DNA of 64,000 nt from Robbsia sp. KACC 23696 (GTDB lineage Bacteria > Pseudomonadota > Gammaproteobacteria > Burkholderiales > Burkholderiaceae), in contig NZ_CP156627.1 of NCBI RefSeq assembly GCF_039852015.1, positions 620,001-684,000 of the forward strand, given 5' to 3'. The translations under genes and the position numbers were made by a program. The stretch's first letter is position 1, and each line of letters begins with the position of its first letter. This document shows, one piece after another, positions 17,676-25,650 of this stretch. Under the pieces are notes generated by a model. The model worked only from the letters and a program-made list of their open reading frames with translations. It searched no databases and was not told the DNA's origin.

Positions 17676-18842
17676 TCAAGAAGTGATCCCATGGATCTCA
17701 GGGCGCACGGCCAATCCCGATTCCGCGTACGTCGGATAATCGGTAAATCCCGCTTCGGCGCCGCCGTAAAGCGTTGCCGGATTGACGGCGTTCAGTGCCC
17801 AGCCGTTCTGCAGCCGCTCAGGCAAATCCGGATTGGCGATGAAGGGGCGGCCGATCGCGATGAGGTCGGCGAGACCCGCCTCGACCAAGCGCGCACCGCG
17901 TTCCGCCGTGTACCGTCCGGCATAGATGATTCGGCCGCTGAAGGTGCGACGCACTTCCTGACGAAAGGCTTCGGGCAGATCCGGCGCGTTGTCCCAATCC
18001 GCCTCGGCAATCGACACATACGCGACGCCTGCTTCTTCGAGCACGTTGATCGCCTCGATATACGTTTCGTGCGGATCGTCTTCCACCAGTCCGATGTAGA
18101 CGCGATCCTGATCGGTGCTGGTGAACAACGGCGTGAAGCGCACGCCGAGTCGGTCCGCCCCGACGGCGTCGCTCACGGCCTGAACGATTTCACGCAGGAA
18201 ACGTAAGCGATTCTGCAACGACCCACCGTATTCGTCTTCACGATGGTTGGCGTGTGCGGAAATGAATTGGTTCACCAGATAGCCATTGGCTGCGTGGATC
18301 TCGACGCCATCGAACCCGGCACTGATCGCGTTCCGCGCGGCCTGTGCGTATAGCGCGACCAATTCCTTGATCTCGGCAACGGTCAACGCACGCGGGGTGG
18401 ACGGCTCGACCAGCGTGCCGGCGCCCGGCGCCGTTTCGATAAACGCCTTCACCTTTTTCGCGGGTATCGCGGAAGGAGCGACGGGAGCGCCACCCTGGGG
18501 CTGCAAAGCCGTATGCGATACGCGTCCAACATGCCAGAGCTGAGCAAAGATGATGCCGCCCTTTTCGTGCACCGCAGCCGTTACATGGCGCCACCCCTCT
18601 ATCTGCGCAGGGCTGTAGATGCCCGGCGTCCACGCATAACCCTGTCCACGCGGTTCGATTTGCGATCCTTCGCTGATCATGAATCCCGCCGTAGCACGCT
18701 GCCCGTAATAGCGCGCCATCAGCGCAGTTGCAACGTCGCCGGGACCACTTCGCTGGCGCGTCAGCGGCGGAAGCACCAAGCGATTCTTCAAATCGTATCG
18801 ACCAAGCTTCAGGGGCTGGAATAGAGAATGTTGGCGCATCAC
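17676..18842 (-). CDS. alkene reductase (Old Yellow Enzyme, NemA/XenA-like)
   Basis: A 388-residue FMN-dependent TIM-barrel ene-reductase. The substrate-anchoring H/N pair lies in EIHAANGYLVNQFI (about residues 183-196), and the flavin-binding LPPLTRQRSGPGD lies near the N-terminus. REDEYGGSLQNRLRFL and AIGRPFIANPDLPERL complete the classical OYE pattern. These enzymes use NAD(P)H to reduce activated C=C bonds of maleimides, nitro-esters and reactive electrophiles. It stands alone, with no regulator next to it. TetR-like operator palindromes of the kind associated with such detoxification genes occur about 1 kb upstream. Confidence 0.88.
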   Translation of the reverse strand: MMRQHSLFQPLKLGRYDLKNRLVLPPLTRQRSGPGDVATALMARYYGQRATAGFMISEGSQIEPRGQGYAWTPGIYSPAQIEGWRHVTAAVHEKGGIIFAQLWHVGRVSHTALQPQGGAPVAPSAIPAKKVKAFIETAPGAGTLVEPSTPRALTVAEIKELVALYAQAARNAISAGFDGVEIHAANGYLVNQFISAHANHREDEYGGSLQNRLRFLREIVQAVSDAVGADRLGVRFTPLFTSTDQDRVYIGLVEDDPHETYIEAINVLEEAGVAYVSIAEADWDNAPDLPEAFRQEVRRTFSGRIIYAGRYTAERGARLVEAGLADLIAIGRPFIANPDLPERLQNGWALNAVNPATLYGGAEAGFTDYPTYAESGLAVRPEIHGITS

Positions 18843-19007
18843 TTCGTTATCCTATGTACTATGTTTTTAAAAATACACCGGCGATTCCAAACACGATTAC
18901 TCATGCAACCGTGCTGAAAACACTGGTGCGGCTATCGGTTCGATTTTTCATAAACCGAAAGCAAGCACCGTTTGCGACCAATGCAAGGATCGATGCATCG
19001 CAAGTCC

Positions 19008-19235
19008 TCATTGGACGCCTTGATTGCCTTGCCCTTTTGCTATTCTCGCTTCCGCTGCTTCGATCCCGGCCGGATAGTTGATATCTTTTTGGGACGGATT
19101 GTAGCCAGCCTTCTGCAGCTGAACGATTTCTGCCCGCAAGCTGGCACGCGTGACGGGCGCCGTCGACTGTGCGAAAGCCAATGCCGGGACAGCGAAGCTG
19201 GCTGCGAGGATGCTGCTGACGAATACTTTTTTCAT
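19008..19235 (-). CDS. DUF4148 small secreted protein
   Basis: A 75-residue protein with a clear signal peptide (MKKVFVSSILAASFAVPALAF, cut after AQA/AQS) followed by the DUF4148 core VTRASLRAEIVQLQKAGYNP and NYPAGIEAAEARI. I chose ATG 19235, preceded by GGAG at seven bases; open sequence extends upstream to 19319 but would place a hydrophobic tail before the signal peptide. DUF4148 proteins are abundant, uncharacterised periplasmic proteins of Burkholderiaceae. It is the second of a tandem pair. Confidence 0.75.
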   Translation of the reverse strand: MKKVFVSSILAASFAVPALAFAQSTAPVTRASLRAEIVQLQKAGYNPSQKDINYPAGIEAAEARIAKGQGNQGVQ

Positions 19236-19321
19236 GATCGATACTCCAATATTGATACGTGCTTGTAGAAGGGGGATAACAAAACCGAGTGCATTCCAGA
19301 CTTCAATCGCGGTGCTCATTT

Positions 19322-19597
19322 TTACCTCGTCGATGCGGCGCCGATTTGCCCGTTCGACGCGCTGCCCAGCACCACAGCCGACACTCCGGGCGTGAGCGCC
19401 ACTTTGGCTTCGGCTGCCTGCAGGTTTGCCGGGTAATTCGGATCGGGATTCGCCGGGTTATAACCGGCCTTTTCCAACAGCGCCAACTCATGGATGAGGC
19501 CGGCGTGCGTCACCGGCGATGAAGCTTGTGCGAATGACAGCGCGGGGGCGGCCAAGAAAGCGGCGACCAAGGTCGCGCGGATAACATTGCGGTTCAT
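19322..19597 (-). CDS. DUF4148 small secreted protein
   Basis: A 91-residue protein starting MNRNVIRATLVAAFLAAPAL with a signal peptide ending ALSFAQA. The core SPVTHAGLIHELALLEKAGYNP and PNYPANLQAAEAKV matches its downstream neighbour. AAGGAC precedes the start on the minus strand. A TAGAC-N5-GTCTA palindrome lies 54 bases upstream of the start codon, so the pair may be under TetR-type control. Function is unknown. Confidence 0.8.
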   Translation of the reverse strand: MNRNVIRATLVAAFLAAPALSFAQASSPVTHAGLIHELALLEKAGYNPANPDPNYPANLQAAEAKVALTPGVSAVVLGSASNGQIGAASTR

Positions 19598-19650
19598 GAT
19601 TTCACGTCCTTTTTAAATTGACGAAACAGGGCTCTCGTGACTCTTTAGAG

Positions 19651-19665
19651 TAGACCAGTCGTCTA
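19651..19665. promoter_or_regulatory. TetR-like operator palindrome, copy 1
   Basis: TAGACCAGTCGTCTA is an inverted repeat TAGAC-N5-GTCTA. It differs by one central base from a second copy at 19793-19807. It lies in the promoter region of the DUF4148 pair. The half-site TAGAC/GTCTA is of the type bound by NemR/AcrR-like TetR repressors, by my recollection. Confidence 0.55.
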
Positions 19666-19792
19666 GTAACGGTGTAAAAAAACGAGCACTACCGACGCTC
19701 TTCCGTATTAAACATGAACGTCTTAGTCCTCGTTGCCTGCCTTGCAAGGCATGTTTCAAACCGTGCTGCAGTGAACGTAATGTAACGCAAAT

Positions 19793-19807
19793 TAGACCGG
19801 TCGTCTA
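19793..19807. promoter_or_regulatory. TetR-like operator palindrome, copy 2
   Basis: TAGACCGGTCGTCTA shows the same TAGAC-N5-GTCTA symmetry as the copy at 19651-19665, with 142 bases between the starts of the two. It faces the 3' end of the M3 peptidase gene, and no gene for a TetR regulator is seen nearby. Confidence 0.55.
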
Positions 19808-19911
19808 CAATTTTTTCATTGGGCGGCGTGATGTCTCCGAACGGGGCACTCTTCGAGGGCCGCCCAGCGGCCACTGGGCGGGAATGGGCGACCGCGCCCC
19901 GGCCGGGCCCT

Positions 19912-21954
19912 CTATACCAGCAAGCCTCGCTGACGCAGCATTGGCGCGACATCGGGATCCCGCCCGCGATAGGCGCGATACGCCGCAGCGGGATCAATCG
20001 TGCCGCCGCTGCTGTAGACGTCGCGATGCAGGCGCGCCGCGACGGCGCGATCGAAGGGGTCTTTCGCTTCGGTGAACGCAGCGAAACCATCGGCCGCCAA
20101 TACGTCCGCCCACATATAGACGTAGTAGCCCGCCGCATAGCCATCGCCGGCAAAGAGATGCTGAAAGTGCGAGAGGTGGTGACGCAGGCCGATATCGTCG
20201 GGCACGCCCAACCGTCGACATTGCGCGCGCTCGAAGGCGGCGATATCGATCGACTCACCCTCGGGTAACGCATGCAAGGCCATGTCGATCAGCGCCGGCG
20301 CGACGTATTGGATCGTACCGAAGGCCTGGTCGAAGCGACGGGCAGCGGTGAGTCGTGTCAACAAGGCAGCGGGGATGGGCGCGCCTGTTTGCCAATGGGT
20401 CGCGTGACGCAACAGCACTTGCTCGTCTTGCGCCCAATTCTCAAAAATCTGAGAGGGAAATTCGACGAAATCGCCAGGCACATTGGTTCCGGCCAGTCGC
20501 TCGTATCGGGCGTTGGACAACAAGCCGTGAAGTCCATGTCCAAACTCATGGAACAAGGTAGTGACGTCGTCGAAGCTCAGTAACGAGGGGCTGCTCTTGG
20601 CAAAGTTATTGTTGTTGATCACGATGGGCAACGTGCCGCCGTTCAATCCCGACTGCGACCGGAACACGCTCATCCAGGCGCCGCTGCGCTTGGTCTGGCG
20701 CGCGAAGTAGTCGCCGATAAAGATGCCGATCAGCTTGCCTTCTCGATCTGCCACCTCCCACAGTCGCGCGTCCGAATGGTAAAGCGGGACATCGGTGCGT
20801 TCGGTAAACTGGATACCGAAGAGGCGCGAGGCGCAGTCGAACGCGGCGTCGATCATCTTCTCCAGCGAGAAGTAGGCCTTTACTTCGGCGTCGTCGAGAT
20901 CGAAGTTGGCTTGGCGGACCTTTTCCGCCAGGTACATCCAATCCCAGGCGGCGATCGGCGTCGGCTCGCCTAACTGCTTCGCCATCTCCGTCAGCGCGCG
21001 ACGGTCTTCTTCTGCTTTGTGCAAGGCAGGCGCCCATGTCCGTTCGAGCAACGCTCTCGCGGCATCCGGCGTGCCGGCCATACGGTCGCTCACTTGAAAA
21101 TCCGCGTACGTCGCATAACCCAATAGCGTGGCCATCTGCTGTCGCAGCGCGATGATTCGCGCGGCGACCGGCCGATTGTCGTGCGCGCCGTCATGCGCGC
21201 CACGGCTGACCCGCGCGCGCCACAGCCGCTCACGAAGATCGCGACGTGCGGAGAAGGTCAGGAAAGGCTCTGCTATCGACGGCGATAGCGTGACGACCCG
21301 ACTACCCGCAGGGAGGCCGCGCGCCCGAGCCGCCTCCACCGCCACATCGATCATTGAGGCGGGAAGTCCCAGGAGATCGTCGGGGCCGTCCAGCGGCAGG
21401 ACGAAAGCGGATTCATCGAACAGCACGTTCTGGCCAAATTGCGTGCACAGGCTGGCGAGGGTCTCGGCATGCGTCGCATAGAGCGCTCTGGCTGGGCCCG
21501 ATAGATTCGCGCCAGCGCGTACGAAGTCGCGGTGGATGCGCTCGACAAGACGGCGCCCTTCCCCACTCAGCGCCAAGCTATCCAATTGCGCATGGAGATC
21601 TTGAAAACGCGAAAAGAGCGCTGCGTTCAGAAAGATGGCATTGCGATGCGCCGCCTGCAACGGGGCCAGATCGCGTTCGATCTCTTGCAATTCGGGCGAC
21701 GTTTCGCTGGCAGTCAGGTTATCGAACATCAGCGAAATACGATTCAGCAATCGGCCGCAGCCATCGAATGCGACCGCCGTGTTCTCAAAGTTCGGCGGTG
21801 CAGGATTCGAGGCAATCTCGTCCAGTTCTTTCAGATGCGCCCGCATGGCGACATCGAACGCCTGCGGGAAATGAGCGGCCTTGACCGTCTGAAAGGGGGG
21901 CAACGCATAGGGTGCCGTCCAATCGGCGAGGAGAGGGTTCGAGGTCTCGGACAC
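19912..21954 (-). CDS. dcp: M3 family oligopeptidase (peptidyl-dipeptidase Dcp-like)
   Basis: A metallopeptidase of about 680 residues, close to the usual length of Dcp. The zinc motif HEFGHGLHGLL lies about two thirds along, followed by GTNVPGDFVEFPSQIFENWA; the PxDFVEFPSQ form is characteristic of Dcp, whereas OpdA has WDAVELPSQ. The family removes dipeptides from the C-terminus of oligopeptides in the cytoplasm or periplasm. No signal peptide is visible, so it is probably cytoplasmic. I favour GTG 21954 (MSETSNPLLADW), which has AAGG seven bases before it. ATG 22005 would add a 17-residue extension of unrelated character. It is a single gene. Confidence 0.85.
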   Translation of the reverse strand: MSETSNPLLADWTAPYALPPFQTVKAAHFPQAFDVAMRAHLKELDEIASNPAPPNFENTAVAFDGCGRLLNRISLMFDNLTASETSPELQEIERDLAPLQAAHRNAIFLNAALFSRFQDLHAQLDSLALSGEGRRLVERIHRDFVRAGANLSGPARALYATHAETLASLCTQFGQNVLFDESAFVLPLDGPDDLLGLPASMIDVAVEAARARGLPAGSRVVTLSPSIAEPFLTFSARRDLRERLWRARVSRGAHDGAHDNRPVAARIIALRQQMATLLGYATYADFQVSDRMAGTPDAARALLERTWAPALHKAEEDRRALTEMAKQLGEPTPIAAWDWMYLAEKVRQANFDLDDAEVKAYFSLEKMIDAAFDCASRLFGIQFTERTDVPLYHSDARLWEVADREGKLIGIFIGDYFARQTKRSGAWMSVFRSQSGLNGGTLPIVINNNNFAKSSPSLLSFDDVTTLFHEFGHGLHGLLSNARYERLAGTNVPGDFVEFPSQIFENWAQDEQVLLRHATHWQTGAPIPAALLTRLTAARRFDQAFGTIQYVAPALIDMALHALPEGESIDIAAFERAQCRRLGVPDDIGLRHHLSHFQHLFAGDGYAAGYYVYMWADVLAADGFAAFTEAKDPFDRAVAARLHRDVYSSGGTIDPAAAYRAYRGRDPDVAPMLRQRGLLV

Positions 21955-22350
21955 GGTACGCCTTGCTGTAGAAATGGATATATCCGGCAAGGATACACCT
22001 GCCATCCAGACTTACGTCCGATTGCGATCCGCGTGGTACGTGTCGCGCCGCGGCCGGTGCGGCCGCAGAAAAAGCCAGGCCTGAAAGACCGTCAATCGAA
22101 TGGCGTGTGGCGTCAGATGCCCACCACGTCTTCTCTTCTGATAAGACTTGGCGCGTTTTGAAAAACGCTTCCGAGTGTCCCTCTTTTTTTGCGCGAAAAC
22201 TGTACTAGACCGTTTTTACAAGGTCTTCCCCGAGTATATGTATCGGCATGCTGATTTTTCTAGAGGGACATTGACGTCGCACCATAAAACAATTTCACAC
22301 AAGCGCGTACGACTGCCAATTATCGCGCTTCGCGGAGGATCCGCCGTCTG
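21955..22350. other. intergenic, two minor hairpins
   Basis: This roughly 400-base gap lies upstream of dcp and downstream of the unrecognised 22351-24141 gene; both are on the minus strand. A GC hairpin (GCGGCCG/CGGCCGC, 22050-22066) and an AT-flanked hairpin (GCGTTT/AAACGC, 22153-22168) followed by an upstream-strand T-run were noted. The second could serve as a terminator on either strand. No gene was recognised. Confidence 0.4.
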
Positions 22351-24141
22351 TCACGTGATCGGATTGTGCGGCCGATCGCTGACGCGGCGCCACGCGCCAC
22401 CGCGACCAATCAGGTTCGCGCCCACCTTGCCATGCTGTGCGCCGTAACAGTGGCAGCCCTGCTCGCGGCATGTCTCGTGCCCTTCGGCCAAGTTCAACCA
22501 TGCCCCGACACTGGCCTCCATATCGGCCCACAGTCCCGGCTGCTGCATACTCCAATGCGCGCAACGGTGTGCCAACACGTCCACGATACCCAGGCACGGT
22601 CCGGCGTAAATGCTGACTTTCTCCATCTGCCTGACGATCTCGGCGATCTTCACCGACATCGCCAACGCTTCAGTACACGACGCAATCGCCGTGGTGTCCC
22701 CCAAGGCCTTGATCGCCTCGGCCGCCTTGGTGAAATGCAGCATTAGTTTAGGCAATAGGTCCACTGCGGACGCGCCCGCTTCGCGGATCTGTTCCGCCGC
22801 ATGGGCTTCCACAAGTTTGTGGCTCAACAGGCTTGACTGAATGGCGACGCCATCCGCCCCTCTCAAAACATTCAAACCAATCGTGCTGCCCACGCCGGCC
22901 GCGGACGCCGTGCCTTTCAACGCGCTCTGGCCCAGCTTCGACACCGCGCTAATATCGCCGATATACGCGCTGAAAATAGAACCCATCGACACCAATTCGG
23001 CTGCTACTGCCGTGGCCTTCTGGGCGCTGGTGTTCCGCGTGTTCCAATGCGCCATCCGTCGGCGTGCGCGATTGAAATAGCCGGGACGATCCACCTGTTT
23101 CCACACGGCGTTCAACATCGCCGTCAACCGTTGCTGCACCGATGCATCCACTGACGCTGCCGCATTCGCGCGCTGACGTGTCTGCCCCAAGTCCGCACTA
23201 TAGTTCCACGTACTGTCGCTGGACGGTGCCATCTCGCCAACCAAGTCTTGACGCGCCGATTGCATTGCCTCGAGTAGCTCGTCGATCTTGACGGCATTCG
23301 GCAAGCCGGGCGCATGGATCACCGGTTCGAGAACGGCGGACAGCGGTGTAGTCACCGTGCGATACCGTTTCATCAAGTTCGTGGCGGTCGACTTCAGCGT
23401 TAATCCCGTGAACGGTGCATAACAGACATCGTCGTCCTTGCGCGCCGGACAACAGATGCTCTCCGGATGACTCTTGAACCATTGCCGCAACGCTGCAGCC
23501 ATCGGCGCTTCGGCGGCCGCCCAATTGGTGGCGAGTTTCGAATACTGATCGAGATAGAAGATCAACAGGTCCAGCACCGGCAACGTGTAGTTGCGCACTT
23601 TATCTGCGTGGTGCACATAGCGCGCCATGGCCTTGGCGTAATTGATCGCTTCTTCACAGTTCTGAAACGACTCGACCGCCGTACGTTGGAGGTCCTTGCT
23701 GATGCCGTCCATCATCCGGTAGTGGTCGATCGCACGGCGTAGCGAATCGCTGGCCTCGACGGTGAGGTACGCACCAAGCTCCCGGCCTTTAGCGGCTTCC
23801 GCCGCAGTGTAATTTTGCAACCAGCGACGATTGTCTCGGCCATAGTCCTGACCGATTTTTTCGATTGCCGTCTTCAGACCATAGGAGGCCGCGCCGATCG
23901 CCAACAGTATCGGAATCGCCAAGCCGCCCGTCACCGCCGCGGCGGCGCCAACGCCCACCGACACCAATACCGTGACCGCGATGCTTGCGGCCCCGGTGCG
24001 CGTCATCGTCTCGATCGCGACCGTACCCTTGTTATACAAAAAATTCTTAATGCTACCGGTGTGCGCTTTCTTCACCATCTCGAAAGCATCCAGCATGATG
24101 GCACGGGCAGAGCGCTCGGCGACTTCGGAGGAAAAAGGCAT
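22351..24141 (-). CDS. hypothetical 596-residue protein beside the T6SS locus
   Basis: I do not recognise this protein. A soluble N-terminus (about 45 residues) is followed by a long hydrophobic, glycine/alanine-rich double segment (about residues 50-88: ASIAVTVLVSVGVGAAAAV, GLAIPILLAIGAASYGL). The rest is helical and alanine-rich, with paired cysteines in ESICCPARKDDDVC (about 223-236) and a C-terminal CREQGCHCYG cluster (about 563-572). No signal peptide and no catalytic motif are evident. The membrane-hairpin-like N-terminal part with a long helical body recalls pore-forming or colicin-like proteins, but this is only a resemblance. It is transcribed divergently from tssB across an AT-rich 940-base region, so it could be a T6SS-associated effector or accessory protein. 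Confidence 0.6.
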   Translation of the reverse strand: MPFSSEVAERSARAIMLDAFEMVKKAHTGSIKNFLYNKGTVAIETMTRTGAASIAVTVLVSVGVGAAAAVTGGLAIPILLAIGAASYGLKTAIEKIGQDYGRDNRRWLQNYTAAEAAKGRELGAYLTVEASDSLRRAIDHYRMMDGISKDLQRTAVESFQNCEEAINYAKAMARYVHHADKVRNYTLPVLDLLIFYLDQYSKLATNWAAAEAPMAAALRQWFKSHPESICCPARKDDDVCYAPFTGLTLKSTATNLMKRYRTVTTPLSAVLEPVIHAPGLPNAVKIDELLEAMQSARQDLVGEMAPSSDSTWNYSADLGQTRQRANAAASVDASVQQRLTAMLNAVWKQVDRPGYFNRARRRMAHWNTRNTSAQKATAVAAELVSMGSIFSAYIGDISAVSKLGQSALKGTASAAGVGSTIGLNVLRGADGVAIQSSLLSHKLVEAHAAEQIREAGASAVDLLPKLMLHFTKAAEAIKALGDTTAIASCTEALAMSVKIAEIVRQMEKVSIYAGPCLGIVDVLAHRCAHWSMQQPGLWADMEASVGAWLNLAEGHETCREQGCHCYGAQHGKVGANLIGRGGAWRRVSDRPHNPIT

Positions 24142-25084
24142 GGCATCTCTTTTAAACGCGACTGCGATCTTATCGTTCCTCGCTCCATCCGCGAGAACGC
24201 CGCGCTATTGTTACCAAATGAAATATGTTTATTCCAGCGAATTCTACGAGGGCTTACCCTAGCGACTTCAATACGACAAATTTCAGAGTTGAGCCGAAGA
24301 TAGGATCGCACTCATGCGCCAACCGTTTTCCTGGCCAATTTGAATAAACTTGTTTCGGCAATTAATAAACAAATCGCCGCAGTGTCATCGGTCGTTCTGA
24401 CCTACGACTGCCGCGATATTTTGCGCGCTAAGGTCTGTCGCATCCGTCAATTTTACAAGGTGTTGCAAAAATAATACAATCGCGATACCACTGCGAACCA
24501 CCCGTTGGCAAAGCGGAGAGCGTAGCAAAGGGATGGGGATCCGCTTGACAATGCGTCTCAACGTGAGAGGTATCTTTTACCGAACGTATTTTTTTTGCAG
24601 CTTTGTTCTTTTTCCGAATACGAATCTTTACATACAAACTTCGCACCGCGCCGAAACCAAGTGGAAAGTCTCAAAAATTTCACGCGCGCGAATTAAATTT
24701 CGCTATTATCCGGTCGTTGAGCGTCATTAAGTAGTGCGTCAACACTGTAATCGCGCATTGAAACAAACGTTGGACCTAAATCCGAGATGCTTTAGCGACG
24801 ATACGGGACCCGCGTAACGAATTTTCGCCATTCCCAGTGCCGTGTGAGCGACAGAATGGTGCAAAGCCCTTGCCCGTTTGCTCTGTCATACGCTTTACAC
24901 ATTGTTGCCCTACAAACAGCAACGCGCGAGCGGATAAGATCACCCGATCCTTCGTTTCGGCGAATCGTAGTTATTTTGATAACGATATGACGCAGCGTTT
25001 CGATGTCCAGTCATTCGTTATCCTCAAGACCTCAGCAATTGAAACGTCGTTTTTTCATATCAAGTTCGCGATTGGAGAAGAAGG
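24142..25084. other. long AT-rich divergent regulatory region upstream of tssB
   Basis: This region of 943 bases separates the 596-residue gene from the T6SS operon and is visibly richer in A and T than its surroundings, especially 24300-24740. Short open frames on both strands have no ribosome sites or recognisable products. A sigma70-like promoter is described separately. No sigma54 consensus was found. The composition fits silencing by an H-NS/MvaT-like protein; that is inference. Confidence 0.5.
24545..24576 (+). promoter_or_regulatory. possible sigma70 promoter with internal inverted repeat
   Basis: A perfect -35 TTGACA (24545-24550) is followed after 17 bases by AGGTAT, and three bases later by TATCTT, either of which could serve as the -10. 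Between them sits TCTCA-ACG-TGAGA (24556-24568), a 5-bp inverted repeat that could be an operator. It reads toward tssB, about 500 bases upstream. Confidence 0.35.
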
Positions 25085-25618
25085 ATGCCTAACAGCTTGC
25101 AACACTGGGTTGGTCGAAATCGCCCGCCGCGCGTACAAATCACCTATGACGTTGAGCTTGGCGACGCCGTCGAGAAGCGTGAACTGCCGATGGTTGTCGG
25201 CATTTTGTCCGACTTGTCCGGCAAGCCGTCGCAGCCGCTGCCCAAGTTGAAGGAAAGGCGCATGGTCGAGATCGACCGCGACAACTTCAACGAGGTCATG
25301 GAAAAGATCAATCCGCGTCTCGAACTGACGGTACCGAACACGATCGCCGGCGATGGCACCGTGCCGGTTGCCTTGTCGTTCAGCAATATGTCGGATTTCC
25401 ATCCGGACGCGCTGGTGCAACAAGTACCGCGCCTGGCGAAGCTTTTGGAAGCACGGCAACAATTGCGCGACCTGCTGGCAAAGCTCGACGGTAACGACGA
25501 ATTGGATTCCTTGCTCGAAAAGATCGTGGGCAACGTGGATGAGCTGAAGAAAGTCAAGGATGAGGCCAACGCTGGCGCGCCGACGACCGCTACCGCTGAA
25601 CCGTCACCTGCAGCCTAA
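25085..25618 (+). CDS. tssB: T6SS contractile sheath small subunit TssB
   Basis: A 177-residue protein of the VipA/TssB family. The start PNSLQHWVGRNRPPRVQITYDVE and the block KLKERRMVEIDRDNFNEVM are classic, as is RLAKLLEARQQLRDLLAKLD, part of the helix that pairs with TssC. The C-terminal 25 residues are low-complexity. TssB and TssC assemble into the cytoplasmic contractile sheath around the Hcp tube. GAAGAAGG precedes ATG 25085. It is the first gene of the operon, 32 bases ahead of tssC. Confidence 0.95.
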   Translation: MPNSLQHWVGRNRPPRVQITYDVELGDAVEKRELPMVVGILSDLSGKPSQPLPKLKERRMVEIDRDNFNEVMEKINPRLELTVPNTIAGDGTVPVALSFSNMSDFHPDALVQQVPRLAKLLEARQQLRDLLAKLDGNDELDSLLEKIVGNVDELKKVKDEANAGAPTTATAEPSPAA

Positions 25619-25650
25619 CCCTACGACCGGACATCTCGAGGATTTCTATT

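Larger units (their letters stand above)
19598..19911. other. intergenic with twin operators, no gene seen
   Basis: This 314-base region between the DUF4148 gene and the 3' end of the M3 peptidase gene holds two nearly identical 15-bp palindromes. A plus-strand GTG-free frame from 19819 runs antisense into the peptidase gene and is a shadow. A promoter reading toward the DUF4148 genes should lie around copy 1. Confidence 0.5.

Noticed and set aside
17600-17686. Short plus-strand frame ending TYFKHAKLAVLLEHIKK just before the alkene reductase stop
   Set aside because: Looks like the C-terminal tail of some deleted gene, but I could not match it to a family and no start is present, so it was not listed as a feature.
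19819-20268. Plus-strand frame (about 149 codons) overlapping the end of the M3 peptidase gene
   Set aside because: Starts next to an operator palindrome but runs antisense through conserved peptidase sequence and has no family similarity; a TetR gene was specifically looked for here and not found.
24428-24730. Small open frames of 65-72 codons on both strands in the AT-rich T6SS promoter region
   Set aside because: No ribosome-binding sites, biased low-complexity composition, overlapping on opposite strands.
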